A stretch of DNA of 64,000 bases from Zea mays (lineage: Eukaryota; Streptophyta; Magnoliopsida; Poales; Poaceae). The position numbers and the translations under genes are program-made. This document shows, piece after piece, positions 44,936-56,319 of this stretch (its first letter is position 1; the number at the start of each line of letters is the position of its first letter). The notes beneath the pieces were generated by a model, which was not told where the DNA came from, made no database searches, and saw only the letters and a program-made list of their open reading frames with translations. The stretch spans positions 137,997,988-138,061,987 of the forward strand of contig NC_050105.1 in NCBI RefSeq assembly GCF_902167145.1. Direction: 5' to 3'.

Positions 44936-45085
44936 CATCTTAAGGGTAGAAGCGACGTAGCTGTCGGACGTTCCAAGTGTCGTCGTAGACCTCGCCTCGA
45001 CCGCCGGCCAGCTTGTACGTTCCGGGCTCCAGAACGTTGGTGACGACAGGCGGCCTTTCCCGGGGGGGGGTGCAGCCCCCGGGTG
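44936..45085 (-). pseudogene. Tat-B integrase C-terminal remnant at the pol deletion
   Basis: On the - strand the last ~40 residues of integrase are readable (TYKLAGG...GEVYDDTWNVRQLRRFYP), matching Tat-A at about 25165-25290. Upstream of it, 45062-45085 is a C/G-rich junction that joins straight to the protease-RT linker. Confidence 0.8.
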
Positions 45086-46201
45086 TCATCCGCGCAGAGG
45101 CCATTTGACAGGTTGGGCTCCTGCCCGAATATCCAGCGAGTGCTCGGCGACATCCCTCGGCGCGCCAGGCATGCCCGAGGGACTCCCCGCGAAAACGTCG
45201 GCGTTCGCGCGGAGAAAGTCGACGAGCACTGCTGCTTGTCTGGGGTCGAGCTCGGAACCGATCCGGGTCTGCCTAGAGGCGTCGCCACTGGGGTCGAGAG
45301 GGACGGCCTTAACTGTCCCCGCTGGCTCGAAGTTGCCAGCATGTCGCTTCACGTCTGACACCTCTTCGGAGAGGTTCTCCATGTCGGCGATGAGGGCCTC
45401 GGACTCGGCGAGGGCCTCGGCGTACTCCACGCACTCCACGTCGCATTCGAACGCGTGTTTGTACGTGGGGCCGACGGTGATGACCCCGTTGGGGCCCGAC
45501 ATTTTGAGCTTCAGGTAGGTGTAGTTGGGGACGACCATGAACTTCGCGTAGCATGGCCTCCCCAATATCGCGTGGTAGGTTCCTCGGAACCCGACCACCT
45601 CGAACGTCAGAGTCTCTCTTCGGAAATTGGAGGGCGTTCCGAAGCAGACAGGTAGGTCGAGCCGTCCGAGGGGCTGGACGCGCTTCCCAGGAATGATCCC
45701 GTGGAAAGGCGCAGCGCCTGCTCGGACGGAGGACAGATCGACGCGCAGGAGCCTGAGGGTCTCGGCGTAGATGATGTTGAGGCAGCTGCCCCCATCCATC
45801 AGGACCTTGGTGAGCCTGACGTCGCCGATGATGGGGTCGACGACGAGCGGGTATTTCCCCGGGCTCGGCACGTGGTCGGGGTGGTCAGCTTGGTCGAAAG
45901 TGATGGGCTTGTCGGACCAGTCTAGGTAGACTGGCGCCGCCACCTTCACCGAGCAGACCTCCCGGCGCTCTTGCTTGCGATGCCGAGCCGAGGCATTCGC
46001 CGCATGCCCTCCGTAGATTATGAAGCAGTCGCGAACCTCGGGGAACTCTCCTGCTTGGTGATCTTCCTTTTTGTCGTCGTCGCGGGCCCTGCCACCCTCC
46101 GCGGGTGGCCCGACCTTGTGGAAGTGGCGCCGAAGCATGACGCACTCCTCGAGGGTGTGCTTGACGGGCCCCTGATGATAGGGGCACGGCTCCTTGAGCA
46201 T
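45086..46201 (-). pseudogene. Tat-B protease and protease-RT linker
   Basis: The frame covers the gag end (CPYHQGPVKHTLEEC), the conserved VYLDWSDKPITFD block, the protease active site VLMDGGSCLNII and LGRPCYAKFMVVPNYTYLK, then VLVDFLRANADVFAGSP. It ends abruptly after AQPVKWPLRG at a TGA created by the deletion junction. Tat-A continues there into RT. It is separated from gag by a frameshift near 46222. The protease itself looks intact. Confidence 0.85.
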
Positions 46202-48483
46202 CTTGTCGAAGAGGTTGGCACCTCCGGGGGCCTCCGAGGGTTCTTGTACTCGGCGGCGGCGACAAGGTCTGTGTCGGCAGCGTCGCGTTTCGCTTGCGAC
46301 TTCTTCTTGCCTTTCTTCTTGGCGCCGCGCGGGGTAGACGCCTCGGGAGCCTCTTCCGACGGGCAGCCCTGGGGCTGCTTGTCCTTTCGAAAGATGGCCT
46401 CAACCGCCTCCTGGCCAGAGGCGAACTTGGTGGCGATGTCCATCAGCTCGCTCGCCCTGGTGGGGGTCTTGCGACCCAACTTGCTCACCAGGTCGCGGCA
46501 GGTGGTGCCGACAAGGAACGCGCCGATGACATCTGAGTCGGTGATGTTGGGCAGCTCGGTGCGCTGCTTCGAGAATCGCCGGATGTAGTCCCGAAGAGAC
46601 TCTCCCGGCTGTTGCCGGCAGCTTCGGAGGTCCCAGGAATTCCCGGGGCGCACGTACGTGCCCTGGAAATTGCCGGCAAAGGCTTGGACCAAATCATCCC
46701 AGTTGGAGATCTGCCCCGGAGGCAGGTGCTCCAACCAGGCGCGAGCAGTATCGGAGAGGAACAGGGGGAGGTTGCGGATGATGAGGTTGTCGTCGTCCGT
46801 TCCACCCAGTTGGCAGGCCAGGCGGTTGTCCGCAAGCCATAGTTCCGGCCTCGTTTCCCCCGAGTACTTTGTGATAGTAGCCGGGGGTCGGAAACGGGTC
46901 GGGAACGGTGCCCGCCGGATGGCCCGGCTGAAGGCCTGCGAACCGGGTGGTTCGGGCGAGGGACTCCGATCCTCCCCGCTGTCGTAGCGTCCCCCACGCC
47001 TGGGGTGGTAGCCTCGGCGCACCCTTTCGTCGAGGTGGGCTCGACGGTCGTGACGATGGTGCTCGTTGCCGAGGTGGCCCGGGGCCGCATGCGCGGTGTT
47101 GCGCGTGCGCCCGGTGTAGACCGAGGCTTCCCGCATGAATCGGGAAGTCGCGTCATGAGGTTCTGAGGGGTATCCCTGCCTCCGGGAGGCAGAGCTTTCG
47201 GCCCGTCGGGCCGCAGCGCCTTCCAGGAGATTTTTGAGCTCTCCCTGGATTCGTCGTCCCTCGGTGGTCGATGGCTCCGGCATCGCGCGGATAAGCATTG
47301 CTGCGGCTGCCAGGTTCTGACCGACCCCGCTGGACGCGGGTAGCGGCCTGACCCTGACGTCGTTGGCGTCGCGGTGCTGGAAACCCTGGGGCAGGTGACG
47401 TATTTCTCCGGCCGGGGGCTGGCCCGCCCATACCTGCCCGACGTCCCGGCGGATCGACTCAAGTGCTCCTGCTCCATCGTCGAGCCTGGCCTGCGCCCCG
47501 CGGACTTGCTCGAGCTGTGGGTCGTGACCCCCCGCCGGAACGGGGACCACAGCTAGCTCCCGCGGGATGTCGGCGCGAGGCGCCGGCCTAGGGAGATCAC
47601 CGTCCTCCGGCATGCCGAGGTGGTTGCCTTCGGCGGGATCCCCTAGCTCGACGTGGAAACATTCACGGCTTGGGCTGCAGTCCTCGTCGTCAAGGCTGCG
47701 GCTACCGTCGGAACAGTCGGGGAGGCAGTAGTCACATGCGGTCATAAAGTCCCGCATGGCACTGGGGTTGCCAAATCCAGAGAAATCCCAACAGATGCTG
47801 GGATCGTCATCTTCCTTAGACCCAGAGGGCCCGTAGGTCGAGACGTCCGTCAACCGGTCCCAAGGCGACCGCGTACGAAACCCTAGAGGGGTTGCACTCG
47901 CCTCAACGAGAGCGCCCGCCAAAGCGAGGTCGCTAGGCGGGTTGAGGCCGAGTCGACATAATGTAGGATGGGAATCAGTCAGTACCTTTTGGTCGACGAG
48001 GGGCGATGTAGTCACGTCGGGGGCTGATCGCGCCATCGTCCTAGGTACGAGGGCGACGTCCTGCAGGCCCTCCGCGAGCTCGCTGGCGTCGTCCACTTGC
48101 TCGGGATTGGCGTGTCGCGGGGGGACGGCGCTCGCCTTCGTCTCGAATGCGAGGTCGACGCCCGACGCGCCCTCCGTTGGGGCGCTGGGGACGTCAATTC
48201 GCTCGACAGCCGACGAAGCGCGGCCTCCCGCCCGGCCTTGGTTGCCCCGCCTCCTCCTCCGTTGGCGGGGGAGAGGACGGGGCGAGCTCGAATGTCGTTC
48301 TTCCACCGCGCGGGGAAGACGTCATCGATTCCGCCACCGGAGGGCGGGTTGTCGGCCGCCATTGTCGTTGTCGCGCGGCGGTGGAAGGAGTATCATGTCG
48401 TAGCTGCCGTCGAGGGACATGAACTCAAGACTCTCGAAACGGAGCACCGTCCCGGGTTGGAGAGGTTGTTGGAGACTGCCCAT
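46018..48483 (-). pseudogene. Tat-B gag
   Basis: The frame starts at the ATG of MGSLQ (48483) in parallel with Tat-A. It is interrupted by TGA at 48322-48324, then open from 48306 to 46018. It contains the acidic N-terminal half, the gag core (PELWLADNRLACQLGG to YIRRFSKQRTELPNI) and a basic end. After AEYKNPRRPP near 46222 it shifts frame; the true continuation is in the 45086-46201 frame. With these two lesions it is probably non-functional, though the core is well preserved and nearly every Tat-A lesion in gag is absent here. Confidence 0.85.
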
Positions 48484-48524
48484 CTGGAGCTTGACGGGAA
48501 GCTGCTCGTCAACACGCAGCGGGC

Positions 48525-48543
48525 CCCTACCTGGCGCGCCAAC
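48525..48543 (-). other. Primer binding site of Tat-B (inverted)
   Basis: On the - strand GTTGGCGCGCCAGGTAGG follows the LTR end, identical in its core to the Tat-A site at 18098. Confidence 0.6.
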
Positions 48544-50321
48544 TGTCGGCGTTTCGAGACCGGGGGGTCCCTAAGCCGACGAGTGAGTGTGCTGCGTGCC
48601 CCAGCCCAGATGGGTCGAGCGCGTGGGCGAGCGCGAAGGGGGGAAAGGAGCGAGGAGGCCGGAGTCCGGCGAGAGAGAGGTGGGAATCCCGCGGCCTTCG
48701 TGTTCGTCCCGCGCCCAGGTCGGGTGCGCTTGCAGTAGGGGGTTACAAGCGTCCATGCGGGTGAGGGAAGCGAGCGGCCCCAAGAGAGCGCTTGTCCCCG
48801 TCCTCGTCCCCGCGCGGCCAACCTTCTCTAAGAGGGCCCTGGTCCTTCCTTTTATAGGCGTAAGGAGTGGATCCAGGTGTACAATGGGGGTGTAGCGGAG
48901 TGCTACGTGTCTAGCGGGGGGAGAGCTAGTGCCCTAGGTACATGCCAATGTGGCAGCCGGAGAGATCTTGGCACCCTGCTGGCGTGATGTCGTGGCTGTC
49001 GGAGGAGCAACGGAGCCTGGCGGAGGGACATCTGTTGGAACGGTTGTGTCCTTGCTGACGTCGCCCTGCTTCTGTAAGAGAGCTGAGAGCCGCCGTCGTC
49101 ACGGGGCTAGCGGGGCGCCATCATTGCCTATCTGGCGGAGCCAGCCAGATGGGACACAGGTCTTGTTCTCTGCGACCCGAGTCGGCTCGGGGTAGGGTGA
49201 TGATGGCGCTTCCTGTCGACGTGGCTGGCCTGTGCCCTAGGTTGGGCGATGTGGAGGCTCCTCCGAAGCCGGGGTCGAGTCTGTCTTCCACGGCCGAGGC
49301 CGAGTCCGAGCCCCTGGGTCGGGCGAGGCGGAGGTCGTCAGCAGAGGCCGAGTCCGAGCCCCTGGGTCGGGCGAGGCGGAGGTCGTCAGCAGAGGTCGAG
49401 TCCGAGCCCCTGGGTCAGGCGAGGCGGAGGTCGTCAGCAGAGGTCGAGTCCGAGCCCCTGGGTCGGGCGAGGCGGAGTTCGTCAGCAGAGGCCGAGTCCG
49501 AGCCCTTGGGTCGGGCGAGGCGGAGTTCGTCGTCTTCCGGGGCTTAGCCCGAGTCCGAGCCCTTGGTCGGGCGGAGCGGAGTTCGCCGTCTTTCGGGGCT
49601 TAGCCCGAGTCCGAGCCCTTGGTCGGGCGGAGCGGAGTTCATCGTCTTCCGGGGCTTAGCCCGAGTCCGAGCCCTTGGTCGGGCGGAGCGGAGTTCGCCG
49701 TCTTCCGGGGCTTAGCCCGAGTCCGAGCCCTGGGTCGGGCGGAGCGGAGTTCGCCGTCTTCCGGGGCTTAGCCCGAGTCCGAGCCCTGGGTCGGGCGGAG
49801 CGGAGTTCGCCGTCTTCCGGGGCTTAGCCCGAGTCCGAGCCTTGGGTCGGGCGGAGCGGAGTTCGCCGTCTTCCGGGGCTTAGCCCGAGTCCGAGCCCTT
49901 GGTCGGGCGGAGCGGAGTTCGCCGTCTTCCGGGGCTTAGCCCGAGTCCGAGCCCTGGGTCGGGCGGAGCGGAGTTTCCTATGGTGCCTTTGGCAGGGCCT
50001 GGTTTCCTTTGCGTTAAATGCTCCTGCGACTTGGCCGGTCGGTGCGGCGATTCAGTCAGGATTACTTTTCAGCGAAGGCAAGGCCTCGGGCAAGCCAGAG
50101 ATGTGTCCGCCGTTGAAGGGGGGCCTCGGGCGAGACGGAAACCCCTTCGGGGTCGGCTGCCCTTGCCCGAGGCTAGGCTCAGGCGAGGCGTGATCGAGTC
50201 GCTCGTATGGACTGATCCCTGACTTAATCGCACCCATCAGTCCTCTGCAGCTTTATGCTGATGGGGGTTACCAGCTGAGAATTAGGCGTCTTGAGGGTAC
50301 CCCTAATTATGGTCCCCGACA
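48544..50321 (-). repeat. 5' LTR of Tat-B (1778 bp)
   Basis: Inverted LTR with five 48-bp units, eight 56-bp units and an inverted TATA box at 48850-48856. It begins (left) CTGTCGGCGTTTCGAG and ends GGTCCCCGACA before GTAGT. Confidence 0.92.
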
Positions 50322-52732
50322 GTAGTCTTCCACTAGCTTTCCTAATTAGTCAGCCAAGGGCGTCCCATTAAACCCTTGTGGTGGCACGTGTTACTCAAGT
50401 TAAGCTCTATGTTCCAATTAACATTAATGATCTCATCATGAACATAAATAGAATAACAAAAAGAATTGGAACATAGATATGATAAATGATTATCCCAAAA
50501 CCATGTAAAGCAATAGCAAACTACCCAAGTGATTCAGGGGTAAACAAGGTAATGAGATAAACAATCTAGGGTGACCTATCGGGTCCCATCAAAATTAACC
50601 TATGCATGGATAAATGATATTAAAGAACATTATTGGGTAAAAAGTGGTCAAGGGCACAACTTGCCTTCAATGAGCTCCTGCTCAGCTACTTCAACCTGCT
50701 GCTCACCAGGATCCTCGGTCACGGGCTCTTCTACTCGCCACAATACAAACAAGCACACTGCATATAGAGAAATTAACATTACACCAAACATATAAACAAA
50801 ATACACAGCAATATTCTACATATTAAAATAAAATCCTAGGAATAGGAATCATAATTTTTGGAGTTATAGATTTTAAGTTATGAATTTTCAAAGGTTTTAT
50901 GTGCTTAAAATAGGATTAAGTGAGAAATAAGTCTTAATATTGTTTTCATGACAAAACAGAGGCTCTAAGTGATAGAGAATAAAATTATAAAATTTTAGGA
51001 ACTGGAATGGAGTAATTTGGAGTTCATATGCATTTTCTATGGATTTTATAAGTTCTAGACATTATTTATACATTGAAAATCAATTTGCAATTTAAATTCT
51101 CGGGTTAAAAACTATTCTGGACTGGGCCTCATTTACCAGAAAGGTCAGGGGCCCCGGGGTAAAATTTCTAAGACACAGTGAATAGCACTCTCTGGACGGC
51201 GGGTTTATTCCTCGGTTTACCAGGGTTTCTTTTACAAAACACACGGCCGAAGGGGTACGGGGTTATTACGGCCGCGAGATCAACCACGGACGGCCGAGAT
51301 TAAAACAATTCTATATGAACCGGTACGCACTATTAGCCGCTGGATCCGAGATCCACGACCATGGTTCAATGATACTAGAGCTAATCTGAGCCGAGGGATA
51401 GCAGATCTACGGTGCCAGTTTGATCGCGCGAACGAGTAAGTTGTGATCTAATCTTAACCGTCGGTTCTCAGATCTACGATCGACACGCAGTCTTCCTCCT
51501 CCCGACGGTCCACGGTGGCGCCGCCCGCACACGCGGTGGTGACCCGGCCGGCGAGTAGCCTAAGTGGCCACCAGAGCCAACCTCTATACTACCAACTAGC
51601 CGAATACGAAGGTAACGACGCAGGGAATGCTAGGAGCGAGGTCTCACCTCCTATCGGCGCGTCAGCATCTCTGGCCACGACGAGACGTAGCCCGCCGCGG
51701 ACGCAAAACTCCAACGAGGAATCCCACCGGAGCCGATCGATTTGGGACCAGCTGGTTGATCCACACTCGATCCCAGATGTCCTACGAACACACCCGGTCA
51801 CCCACGGGCTGCCCGGCGGCGACGTACGCGGGAGGCGGATGCGGCAGCGAGTTGATCCCGAGCGGATCGTGGCGGCGCAACGACGGTATGCGAGAGATCG
51901 GGGATATGGAAGTAGGGTCCGGTGAGTGCAGCGCGCGGAGTCTTATACTCAGGTCAAGGCCATGGTCCGAGGTGCAGTCGGTACCGTGATAATCGCGTCC
52001 ATGGTCAACAACTCCGGCCGGTGCGGCGAGTTGTTAGGGGCGATCCTGACAAAACCGGTCCATCTGACAGTGAGACGGAGGAGCGCGATTGAGGATCTGC
52101 TCCGAGGGCCCACGAACGCAGTGAAACATGGTCACACGCCAGCGTATGACAGCGCGGTCCCACATGTCGGCGCCGATTTTCATGGTGTTGGGCTCGCGTG
52201 GAGGGAAGATCAGTGGTAGTGGGCCGAGCTTCGTTCACTTTGGGCCCAGTACCGGTTTTCCTATTTTTATTTCCTTTTCCTTTTATTTTCCTCTTTCTCT
52301 ATTATTTTACAAATTCAAATTTAAATCCTAATTTAAATTCAAACTTGTGACACATTTATCTTCAAGTTATATTGTGGCCTTAAGTTACTAAGTTTGGAAA
52401 TATATATAAACTTTCTTTATATTTTATATATCTTCTCTTTTTCAAACTCTCAGATTAGGTATTAAATCCTTGCTTTTGCCACTAATTTATTTCTATTAGT
52501 GGTATTACTCTTTTCATTAAATGCACAAACATTAAACTCCAGCATGTTGCATGATTTAGTGGTATTTATTTTTATGATTTGTTTTTAAAGATGGTGTTCA
52601 CATGTGATGATGCATAAAAGGTCAAACTCACATAAAGAGAGAAATTGTTTCTCTATTGGTATTATTTCTAGCAAATTACAAAGTGGGTGTTACAAATCCT
52701 ACCTTCCTTAAAAATAATCTCATCCTCGAGAT

Positions 52733-55624
52733 TTAGGAAGAACGAGGGAAAAGGTGGGGAAAATCTATACGGAGTTCTTCTTCTCTTTCCGAGGTCGCTT
52801 CATCTTCACCGTGGTGATTCCATTGCACTTTGCACATCTTTATCACCTTATTTCTCGTAACTCGAGTCAAAGTATCCAAAATCTTGATCGGGTACTCCGT
52901 GTAAGTCAAATCACCCTGAACAATAAGCTCTTCCATTGGTAATTGTTCCTCAGGGACACGGAGACACTTCTTCAGTTGGGATACGTGGAACACATTATGC
53001 ACATCTGATAGACTAGCAGGTAACTCGAGTTGATATGCCATCTCCCCAACTCGCCTAAAGATCAAGAATGGTCCAATATAGCGAGGGGACAATTTGCCCT
53101 TGACTTTGAATCTCCTCATTCCACGAAGTGGTGACACCTTGAGATACACATAATCTCCTTCTTCAAATTCCAGTGGTCTCCTTCTATTATCAGCATAGCT
53201 CTTTTGCCTGGTTTGAGCCACCCTCAAATTCTCTCGAATTATACGGACTTGTTCTTCTGCTTCTTGAATCAATTCAGGCCCAAAGGACTGTCTTTGTCCA
53301 GTCTGATCCCAATATAGAGGAGTCCTGCACTTTCTCCCATATAAAGCTTCAAAAGGTGACATCTTCAGACTGGCCTGATAGCTATTATTGTATGAGAATT
53401 CAGCATAAGGTAGACTTTTATCCCAACTCCCTCCATGCTGAAGGGCACATGCTCTCAACATATCTTCCAATACTTGATTGGTCCTTTCAGTCTGTCCATC
53501 AGTCTGAGGGTGATAAGCCGTACTAAAATTCAACTTTGTACTCATATTCTCATGAAAGCTTCTCCAAAATCTTGAGGTAAACTGCGAACCTCGATCTGAC
53601 ACGATCTTCTTTGGTACTCCATGTAAACACACGATTCGAGCCATATATAACTCTGCTAGCTGAGAACCTTTATAAGTAGTCTTCACAGGAATAAAGTGAG
53701 CCACTTTAGTCAATCTATCCACAATCACCCATATAGCATCATATCCTTTCTGGGTGCGAGGCAATCCAGTGATGAAATCCATACCAATCTCTTCCCACTT
53801 CCACTCGGGTATCTTCAGTGGGTGCAATAGTCCAGCTGGCCTCTGGTGTTCAGCCTTAACTCTTTGACACACATCGCACATAGCCACATGCGCAGCCACA
53901 TCTCTTTTCAATCCATACCACCAATACTTCCGCTTCAAATCCTGATACATCTTGGTACTACTAGGATGAATAGAATAATCCGAGTCATGGGCCTCCTTCA
54001 ATATAGTCTCTCGAAGGCTTTCAATATCAGGAACACACATCCTGTCCTTGAACCATACAGTGCCTTGCTCATCTTCCGTAAATTCCGGAACTCGACCTTC
54101 AGTAATCAGATCCTTAATCTCTTTTATTTTAGCATCATCAAGTTGACCTTTGCGGATTTCTTGCTCCAAAGTAGGTTCCACATCAATAGTAACTCCTTCA
54201 GTATGAGCAACTATTCCCAGGTTAAGTCTCCTGAAATCCTCAACAATCTCATCGGGTAGCTGGGCAACAATGGCTGAATGAACATGCTCCTTTCGACTCA
54301 AGGCATCTGCAACCAAATTTGTCTTGCCCGGGTGATAGTGAATCTCCAAATCATAATCCTTAATAAGCTCCAACCAACGGTGTTGCCTAAGGTTGAGATC
54401 CTTCTGAGTGAATATATACTTCAGACTCTTATGATCCGTATATACTTGGCACTTGGTCCCCATGATATACTGTCTCCAAATCTTAAGCGCATGCACAACA
54501 GCTGCCAATTCCAAGTCATGCGTAGGGTAGTTCAATTCATGTCTCCGTAACTGACGAGACGCATAGGCAATCACATGTCCTTCTTGCATGAGCACACATC
54601 CTAAGCCTTGGCCACATGCATCACAATAGATATCAAATCCTTTATGTAGGTCTGGCATAACCAATACTGGTGGCGACATCAATCTCTTCTTCAATTGATC
54701 AAAACTATCTTGGCACTTATCGTCCCACTTAAATTCTCTTCCTTTCTCCAAAAGCGAAGTCATAGGTTTAGCAATCTTAGAAAATCCTTCAATAAATCTC
54801 CGATAATAGCCTGCTAATCCCAAGAAACTCTGAATCTCAGTAACTGTAGTGGGTACTCTCCACTCCATTATCTCCTTGACCTTAGCAGGATCCACTGAAA
54901 TTCCTCCATTAGAAATAATATGACCAAGAAATGGCACCTCGCCAATCCAAAACTCACACTTGCTAAACTTGGCATATAGCTGGTTATCTCGTAGCTTCTG
55001 TAGCACCAACCTTAGATGTTCCTCATGATCGCTATCACTCTGGGAATAGATAAGAATATTGTCGATGAATACCACGACGAATCTGTCCAAATACTCCATA
55101 AACACCTTATTCATCAAGTTCATAAAATAAGCGGGTGCATTGGTTAATCCAAACGACATAACAGTGAACTCATATAATCCATATCGAGTCAAGAAAGTCG
55201 TCTTGGGAATATCCGATGGCCTAATCCTCATCTGATGGTACCCGGATCGGAGATCAATCTTCGAGAATACTCTAGCACCTCTCATCTGATCAAATAAATC
55301 CTCAATATGCGGCAACGGATACTTGTTCTTCACAGTAACATCATTAAGGGATCTATAATCCACACACATCCGCTGCGATCCATCCTTCTTCTGTACAAAC
55401 AGAACCGGCGCTCCCCAAGGTGAGGAACTCGGACGAATGTACCCAGCCTCTTGTAACTCAGTTAACTGCTTCTTAAGTTCCTTCAACTCCTCTATGGACA
55501 TCCTATATGGCCGTTTAGAAATAGGGGCGGTTCCAGGTAAGAGATCAATAACAAACTCAACTTCTCTATCAGGTGGTATCCCTAATAACTCCTCTGGAAA
55601 GACATCTAGAAAATCCCTAACCAC
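52733..55624 (-). CDS. Pol polyprotein of the second Del element: RT, RNase H, integrase (963 aa)
   Basis: The open frame starts [15 protein letters not shown], equivalent to about residue 567 of the first Del polyprotein, and runs to the same C terminus. RT, RNase H (CDACGQGLG), integrase (HHCC, then [24 protein letters not shown] with D35E spacing), the GPF module and the chromodomain-like tail are present. The RT box is again FIDN (Asp188, Asn189). The ATG is an internal Met, since the natural upstream gag is deleted, so how it would be translated is unclear. The open frame suggests the deletion is recent. Confidence 0.88.
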   Translation of the reverse strand: MVRDFLDVFPEELLGIPPDREVEFVIDLLPGTAPISKRPYRMSIEELKELKKQLTELQEAGYIRPSSSPWGAPVLFVQKKDGSQRMCVDYRSLNDVTVKNKYPLPHIEDLFDQMRGARVFSKIDLRSGYHQMRIRPSDIPKTTFLTRYGLYEFTVMSFGLTNAPAYFMNLMNKVFMEYLDRFVVVFIDNILIYSQSDSDHEEHLRLVLQKLRDNQLYAKFSKCEFWIGEVPFLGHIISNGGISVDPAKVKEIMEWRVPTTVTEIQSFLGLAGYYRRFIEGFSKIAKPMTSLLEKGREFKWDDKCQDSFDQLKKRLMSPPVLVMPDLHKGFDIYCDACGQGLGCVLMQEGHVIAYASRQLRRHELNYPTHDLELAAVVHALKIWRQYIMGTKCQVYTDHKSLKYIFTQKDLNLRQHRWLELIKDYDLEIHYHPGKTNLVADALSRKEHVHSAIVAQLPDEIVEDFRRLNLGIVAHTEGVTIDVEPTLEQEIRKGQLDDAKIKEIKDLITEGRVPEFTEDEQGTVWFKDRMCVPDIESLRETILKEAHDSDYSIHPSSTKMYQDLKRKYWWYGLKRDVAAHVAMCDVCQRVKAEHQRPAGLLHPLKIPEWKWEEIGMDFITGLPRTQKGYDAIWVIVDRLTKVAHFIPVKTTYKGSQLAELYMARIVCLHGVPKKIVSDRGSQFTSRFWRSFHENMSTKLNFSTAYHPQTDGQTERTNQVLEDMLRACALQHGGSWDKSLPYAEFSYNNSYQASLKMSPFEALYGRKCRTPLYWDQTGQRQSFGPELIQEAEEQVRIIRENLRVAQTRQKSYADNRRRPLEFEEGDYVYLKVSPLRGMRRFKVKGKLSPRYIGPFLIFRRVGEMAYQLELPASLSDVHNVFHVSQLKKCLRVPEEQLPMEELIVQGDLTYTEYPIKILDTLTRVTRNKVIKMCKVQWNHHGEDEATSEREEELRIDFPHLFPRSS

Positions 55625-55745
55625 ACGGATGTTGTCACCAACAAACTTCTCATTTACTCAGAATGCCACTAGTCTGATGGTGGTAGTTGTTGTAACTTCA
55701 ACTTCAAATCTCTGTCCTTTGGAACTGGTGAGTTCTATGGTTCCC

Positions 55746-55955
55746 TTACCATAGTGTATAAACTGTCTTTGCCTTTCTTAACCATGACATACCAAGGATC
55801 AAGTCTATACTGCTCTCTTCTAACAGTATAGGGTAGTCCATCTGGGTTAGGAACACAGGGTAAGGAAGAAAGGATTGTAGACAAGGCATGTAATTACGAA
55901 GCATGTTACTTTGGGGAATTTTATTAGCTAAGCAGATTAATATTTTACCTACCAT
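55746..55955 (-). pseudogene. Protease remnant of the second Del element
   Basis: A short frame ends [17 protein letters not shown], matching the C-terminal part of protease in the first element ([16 protein letters not shown] near 3210-3260). The preceding residues are unrelated to gag and read through leader sequence. Gag, the zinc knuckle and the protease active site are missing. Between 55625 and 55745 the linker to pol is also frameshifted. Confidence 0.75.
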
Positions 55956-56319
55956 AGCTAATTCAATACCTTATGGTGGTACATGCTAAGATGTCCACAT
56001 ATAATATATCAATCAATCAAAGAAGCAAATCAGACATTTGACATCAGAACAATCAAACAACATTTTTAAAGATGATAGTTTTAAATTTTTTCTTGGGTTC
56101 CCTATCTCTTAAAAAGATCATAGTGGTAGGATTCCAAGGTGTGAAATCCATCTTGTCTTAGAGTAGAGAGGTAAGAATGATCAGAGTAGAATAGCAAAAG
56201 GTGAGACAAGACCAAGATGAGGTAAGTATAGAATGAATCAGAGTAAGGTAAGTAAGTGAGGGTTATCCATTTCTATCTAGGTTTCGTCCTACAGTCAACA
56301 TTTCCTCTGATACCACTTC
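55956..56319 (-). other. Leader and primer site of the second Del element
   Basis: Non-coding sequence matching the 1210-1700 leader of the first element (inverted), with the primer site CTCTGATACCA at 56305-56315. Confidence 0.75.

Larger units (their letters stand above)
37962..50321 (-). mobile_element. Tat-lineage Ty3 element 'Tat-B' (Huck-like), pol-deleted, with antisense gene
   Basis: LTRs at 37962-39691 and 48544-50321, read on the - strand, begin TGTCGGGGACCATAATTAG. GTAGT flanks both ends (37957-37961, 50322-50326). Gag and protease lie on the - strand near the right LTR. RT, both RNase H domains and most of integrase are deleted near 45062-45100. Between the integrase remnant and the left LTR a five-exon gene runs on the + strand, that is, antisense to gag. 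Size 12.4 kb; about 3.6 kb of pol is missing relative to Tat-A. LTR sequence and the antisense gene suggest Huck. Confidence 0.92.
37084..52694 (-). repeat. 3' LTR of the second Del element, interrupted by Tat-B
   Basis: The two LTR pieces are 37084-37961 and 50322-52694. Removing Tat-B and one GTAGT gives about 3.25 kb, matching the other LTR at 56320-59563. The polypurine tract of the element lies just right of it, inverted, at 52697-52709. Confidence 0.92.
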
